Shown in pieces: positions 60,564 to 64,000 of a stretch of DNA of 64,000 nucleotides (the stretch's first letter is position 1; each line of letters begins with the position of its first letter). A program made the translations under genes and the position numbers. The DNA is from Micavibrio sp. (GTDB taxonomy: Bacteria; Pseudomonadota; Alphaproteobacteria; Micavibrionales; UBA2020), in the NCBI GenBank assembly GCA_028283745.1, contig JAPWJZ010000008.1, positions 186,001-250,000 of the forward strand, in the 5' to 3' direction. The notes beneath the pieces were generated by a model, which worked only from the letters and a program-made list of their open reading frames with translations, had not been told where the DNA came from and searched no databases.

Positions 60564-60755
60564 GGCGGGTTCCTTGATTAAGTAAGCGACGGACACTGGA
60601 ATGACTATAAACATCAGCCCCTAAAAAGCCATTCGATGCCGCGGCCAATATAGTTACAGATTTCATACAGCCATATGCGGCAGGGCTTTACCAACCGGAA
60701 CATTTCGGGTACAAATATGCCCAAATTCCGTAAAAAGCGAAGGGTAGAATCATCC

Positions 60756-61382
60756 ATGATCCGGCAAATCCAAAAAGGCATCACCGTTTGTGCCCTGCTG
60801 CTCAGCTTTTTTCTGGCGGGCTGCGGCGGCAAGCCGCTGACGTCGGGCGGGAGGCCGCTGACGTCGGATGACTGGGCGCGAAGCATTGTCGCAACGGTGC
60901 TTACCGCCAACCTGTCGCATGCATGGCTGCCGCCCACATGCCAGGACCACAGCTGCACGCTGATGTCCGGCATCGCGCCTGTGCTGAAGCCGCCGGCGAT
61001 GGTCGCGGTGATGAATTACGAGCCGTATAAAGGTGCCGCCAGCAACACGCTGTCGCAAATTATGGATGAACAGGCGGAAAATATCCGCATTGCCGCCAAT
61101 CCCTCCAGCTACACGGACAATGACGGTCATGCCGTTAAGCAAAACGTCGCCATGTGGACGGAACGGGTGGACGGGCATGATGTCGGCTACATCAAGCACT
61201 TCATGCTGCAGGCAGGCGTGCAAATCATGCTGCGGCATGCCATCGTCTTCGATGCCGCCGGCCACGCCTATTTCGTCCACCTCATGAGCCTTGATGACGC
61301 GCACCGCGCCGAGGTTCTTGCCGACCAGCAAACACTGGTGGCACGCATTGCGGCGCAGGGCGCCGGCGCGGTGAAGCCGTAA
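60756..61382 (+). CDS. Predicted lipoprotein
   Basis: The 208-residue product has a lipoprotein signal (IQKGITVCALLLSFFLAGCG; lipobox LAGC), then a short proline/glycine linker and an alpha/beta domain with two conserved-looking cysteines (CQDHSC). The lipobox fixes the start region; ATG at 60756 is preferred over in-frame starts at 60675 and 60720. comM begins at the base after its stop. No family recognised. Confidence 0.65.
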   Translation: MIRQIQKGITVCALLLSFFLAGCGGKPLTSGGRPLTSDDWARSIVATVLTANLSHAWLPPTCQDHSCTLMSGIAPVLKPPAMVAVMNYEPYKGAASNTLSQIMDEQAENIRIAANPSSYTDNDGHAVKQNVAMWTERVDGHDVGYIKHFMLQAGVQIMLRHAIVFDAAGHAYFVHLMSLDDAHRAEVLADQQTLVARIAAQGAGAVKP

Positions 61383-62915
61383 ATGGTCCAGCGTGTCAGC
61401 ACCGTTGCCTTTCAAGGCGTGGATGTTCTCGATATTGATGTCGAGGTGCAGATTTCACCGGGGCTGCCGCAATTCAATATTGTCGGCCTGCCGGATAAAG
61501 CCGTGGGCGAAAGCCGGGAGCGTGTGCGCGCCGCCATTCATGCCATCGGCCTTGCCATTCCGGCAAAACGCGTCACCGTCAACCTTGCGCCCGCCGATGT
61601 AGTGAAGGAAGGCAGCCATTTTGACCTGCCGATTGCGCTTGGCGTGCTGGCGGCCATGGGCGTTTTTCCATCCGAAGAAATGTCGCATTACACGGTGCTG
61701 GGTGAACTGTCCCTGGATGGTTCTATCCGCGCGGTTTCCGGTGTTTTGCCTGCGGCAATCAACGCGTCAGCTTCGGAGCGCGGGATTATTTGCCCCGCCG
61801 CCTGCGGCAGCGAAGCCGTCTGGGCGGGGGATCTGGAAGTGCTGGCGCCGCAAAACCTTGTTGCGCTGATGAACCACATGAAGGGCGCGCAGGTACTGAC
61901 CCGCCCGCAGGCTGTCTTGAACGAAGACACCGCGCTGAAGCTTGACCTTGCGGATGTTAAGGGACAGGAAAGCGCCAAACGCGCGCTGGAAATTACCGCG
62001 GCGGGCGGCCACAACCTGCTCATGATCGGCCCGCCCGGGTCCGGCAAGTCGATGCTGGCGGCACGACTGCCCGGTATTTTGCCGCCGCTGAGCCCGCGCG
62101 AGGCGCTTGAAGTTTCCATGATCCATTCCATTGCGGGGCAGCTGGAAGGCGGCAGGCTTATCCAGACGCGCCCGTTCCGCGACCCGCACCATACGGCCTC
62201 CACGCCGTCCATCATCGGCGGCGGTATAAAAGCGAAACCGGGGGAAATTTCACTGGCGCACCACGGCGTGCTGTTCCTCGATGAACTGCCGGAATTCCAG
62301 CGGCAAACGCTGGAAGCCATGCGCCAGCCGCTGGAAACGCGCCGCGCGCTTGTCAGCCGCGCCAATTACCACGTAACCTTCCCCGCGAAATTCCAGCTGG
62401 TCGCCGCCATGAACCCCTGCCGCTGCGGCCATGTGGCGGACGCAGGGCTTGCCTGCGGCAAAGCGCCGAAGTGCGTGGCCGATTACCAAAGCAAAATTTC
62501 CGGTCCCGTGTTTGACCGTATCGACATTCACATGGATGTTCCTGCCGTTTCCGCCGCCGACCTGTCGCTGCCGCCGCCGCGCGAAACTTCCGCGCATGTC
62601 GCCCTGCGCGTCGATGCCGCGCGGGCATTGCAGGAGCAACGCTTCCGTGCCATCAACGCGCCTGCGCATTTGCTGACGAATGCGGATGCCGACGGTGATA
62701 TTCTCATGCAAATCGCGCCGCTCTCCGCGAAAGCGCAAACGCTGCTGACGGATGCCGCCGAAAAAATGAAGCTTTCCGCCCGCGGCTATCACCGTGTGCT
62801 GCGCGTTGCGCGCACCATTGCCGATCTTGCCGGCTCCACCAATATCGAGCCTGCGCATATTGGCGAAGCCTTGAGCTATCGCCGCCTGCGCAGCAACCAG
62901 TCGCTGGCGGCATAA
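61383..62915 (+). CDS. comM: Mg-chelatase-like AAA ATPase ComM (YifB family)
   Basis: ComM is a hexameric helicase that extends branch migration during natural transformation; YifB proteins are widespread. The 510-residue product has the N-terminal ChlI-like domain, Walker A MIGPPGSGKSMLAARLPGIL, Walker B LFLDELPEFQRQTLEAM, and the C-terminal domain with SARGYHRVLRVARTIADLAG. It starts at the ATG immediately after the lipoprotein stop (TAAATG). Confidence 0.93.
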   Translation: MVQRVSTVAFQGVDVLDIDVEVQISPGLPQFNIVGLPDKAVGESRERVRAAIHAIGLAIPAKRVTVNLAPADVVKEGSHFDLPIALGVLAAMGVFPSEEMSHYTVLGELSLDGSIRAVSGVLPAAINASASERGIICPAACGSEAVWAGDLEVLAPQNLVALMNHMKGAQVLTRPQAVLNEDTALKLDLADVKGQESAKRALEITAAGGHNLLMIGPPGSGKSMLAARLPGILPPLSPREALEVSMIHSIAGQLEGGRLIQTRPFRDPHHTASTPSIIGGGIKAKPGEISLAHHGVLFLDELPEFQRQTLEAMRQPLETRRALVSRANYHVTFPAKFQLVAAMNPCRCGHVADAGLACGKAPKCVADYQSKISGPVFDRIDIHMDVPAVSAADLSLPPPRETSAHVALRVDAARALQEQRFRAINAPAHLLTNADADGDILMQIAPLSAKAQTLLTDAAEKMKLSARGYHRVLRVARTIADLAGSTNIEPAHIGEALSYRRLRSNQSLAA

Positions 62916-63016
62916 GGTTTTATACGCAAATACAGTAGCTTAGCGATTACGGTCGTTTGTTTACAGGTTTTGCGCTATAAAATAGACGGTTTTATTTAAC
63001 AAGCAGGCAGAACCTC

Positions 63017-63673
63017 ATGCATCCGCAATTCGGCAAACTGGAAGAAGAAACCAGTCTTCAGGATCTTGACCAACTCGAGCGCGATCTTGAAAACAGCGCG
63101 GTTGACGAAGTGAACGAGGCGCAGCCCGTTGCTGCCGCCACCGCCACCGTCGTTGCACCCGTCGCCACAACACCTTCTGCCAGCCCCACCTTTACCGCCG
63201 CCACGCGCGGGCGTGCATCGCGCTTTATGGCGCCCATTATCCGCTCCGCGTTTTTTCCGGGGCAGGTGATGTCGGGGAATACCTTTGGCAAGGCGCCCGG
63301 CTTGGCGCATAGCATTGTGCCGCCCGGCTATTTTGATAAACGCCGCGCCTTCAAGGCCGCAAACATCAACGAACCGCAGCAGCAAAACATGTTTATGAAC
63401 GGTACAGCGGCAGGCAGCAAGTTTCTGCGCCCCGCGCAACGGTCATTAGGCCGCCAGACGCTTGATGCGCTGCTTTCCCTCGGCACACTGCCGGCGCAGC
63501 TGATGAAGGAGCTTGGTTTCCTGCGTTATAGCAAGGAACGCCAGTTCAATTCCCTCCTGCGCCTCGAGCGCGCCCTGGGCCAGGGTTATGAAGACGCGGA
63601 GCAGTTCCTCCGCGCCAACCCCAAAGCCCTCAAAAAAGACGCACCGAAAAAAGACGGCCCTTCGCCGGGTTAA
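63017..63673 (+). CDS. Hypothetical protein
   Basis: The 218-residue product is acidic at the N-terminus, has an Ala/Thr/Pro-rich linker, and a C-terminal helical region (TLDALLSLGTLPAQLMKELG, ERQFNSLLRLERALGQGYED). It ends in a Lys/Pro-rich tail of a different type from the KPxRF tails. No signal peptide. No family recognised. Confidence 0.55.
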   Translation: MHPQFGKLEEETSLQDLDQLERDLENSAVDEVNEAQPVAAATATVVAPVATTPSASPTFTAATRGRASRFMAPIIRSAFFPGQVMSGNTFGKAPGLAHSIVPPGYFDKRRAFKAANINEPQQQNMFMNGTAAGSKFLRPAQRSLGRQTLDALLSLGTLPAQLMKELGFLRYSKERQFNSLLRLERALGQGYEDAEQFLRANPKALKKDAPKKDGPSPG

Positions 63674-63946
63674 CGTCATCCCTCCGTTATATATAAGAGA
63701 ACGCGCCGGCAACCATCTGCCGTGGCAGGGCGTTGGCATAACCGAATCTCTGCTCAAGAATCACGGTTCGAATCGTCTGGCGCGGGTAAGGCCGAGGTTA
63801 CGGTTAATAAGAAAATGATATAAAACAACACTTTAGTTATGTCATTAGCCATAAATTAAGGTTCTTGCAGTATATTTCGTGTTACAATCAAAGGGTGCTA
63901 ACGAGGCCCTTATATAATAGAGAGCCTTACAAAGGGAGATGACGGA

Positions 63947-64000
63947 ATGTCCGATATTCAGATTGGCTCGCAAGAAAACCGCCCGCAGGACCTTCCTCAG
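63947..64000 (+). CDS. 5' end of a gene cut by the window edge
   Basis: An ATG at 63947 with AAGGGAGA ahead opens MSDIQIGSQENRPQDLPQ and runs to the edge without a stop. A TATAAT box lies at 63913-63918. The 18 residues are too few to identify a family. Confidence 0.5.
   Translation, partial: MSDIQIGSQENRPQDLPQ

Noticed and set aside
63760..63795. GGTTCGAATC resembling a tRNA T-loop
   Set aside because: The flanking bases do not pair to form a T-stem, and no acceptor stem, anticodon arm or CCA end is nearby.

Overview
The window is about 64 kb of GC-rich bacterial chromosome, mostly housekeeping genes. Several features point to Alphaproteobacteria: a gene for the NDUFA12-type complex I accessory protein, a DivL-type kinase beside ahcY, a short-form HPr kinase with RapZ and an EIIA-Man/HPr/EI regulatory phosphotransferase chain, RNase E with a long acidic insert in its S1 domain, a Usg-family gene, and the fabF-acpP-fabG-fabD and rpsF-rpsR-rplI-dnaB-alr blocks. 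The many ankyrin, Sel1 and other short-repeat proteins fit a Micavibrio-like or host/prey-interacting lineage, but that placement is inference. No rRNA, tRNA, CRISPR array, insertion sequence or prophage was recognised.

Layout. 1-7.4 kb: end of an NDUFA12-like gene, a large class II ribonucleotide reductase homologue that seems to have lost its catalytic loops, a secreted Gly/His-rich protein, ankyrin genes, ridA and pyrF. 7.5-17.7 kb: accD, folC, hprK, rapZ, EIIA, ptsH, ptsI, ahcY and the DivL-like kinase, all on +. 17.7-29.4 kb: rne, an AmiC-type amidase, an L,D-transpeptidase, an acetyltransferase, Sel1 and ankyrin proteins, yqgE and mltG. 29.4-34.9 kb: the fab cluster on -, with small unrelated genes inserted in and beside it. 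35-44.6 kb: rpsF-rpsR-rplI, dnaB, alr, mlaE-mlaF and a class A penicillin-binding protein. 44.7-52 kb: two TerB-like paralogues, a DsbD-type reductase, dnaA, a 656-bp non-coding region, rpsT, an enoyl-CoA hydratase and mutM. 52-59 kb: an ankyrin gene, groESL with two CIRCE operators, usg, and an accessory run of seven unknown genes. 59-64 kb: an NHL/thioredoxin protein, a lipoprotein, comM and two unknown genes, the last cut by the window edge.

Three themes go beyond housekeeping. (1) Six otherwise diverse proteins (three ankyrin proteins, one short-repeat protein and two paralogues of an unknown family), all on the minus strand, end in nearly the same short peptide, roughly PLKPxRFxPK, which looks like a shared C-terminal sorting or docking tag. 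(2) Parts of the alphaproteobacterial cell-cycle circuit are visible: a DivL-type kinase with Tyr in place of the phospho-acceptor His, two perfect TTAA-N7-TTAA (CtrA-type) sites upstream of unknown genes, and a dense cluster of GANTC (CcrM-type) sites with a perfect DnaA box upstream of dnaA. (3) The class II reductase homologue keeps its scaffold but lacks the NPCSE, GSGTG and substrate-binding loops, so it is probably a pseudoenzyme with another role.
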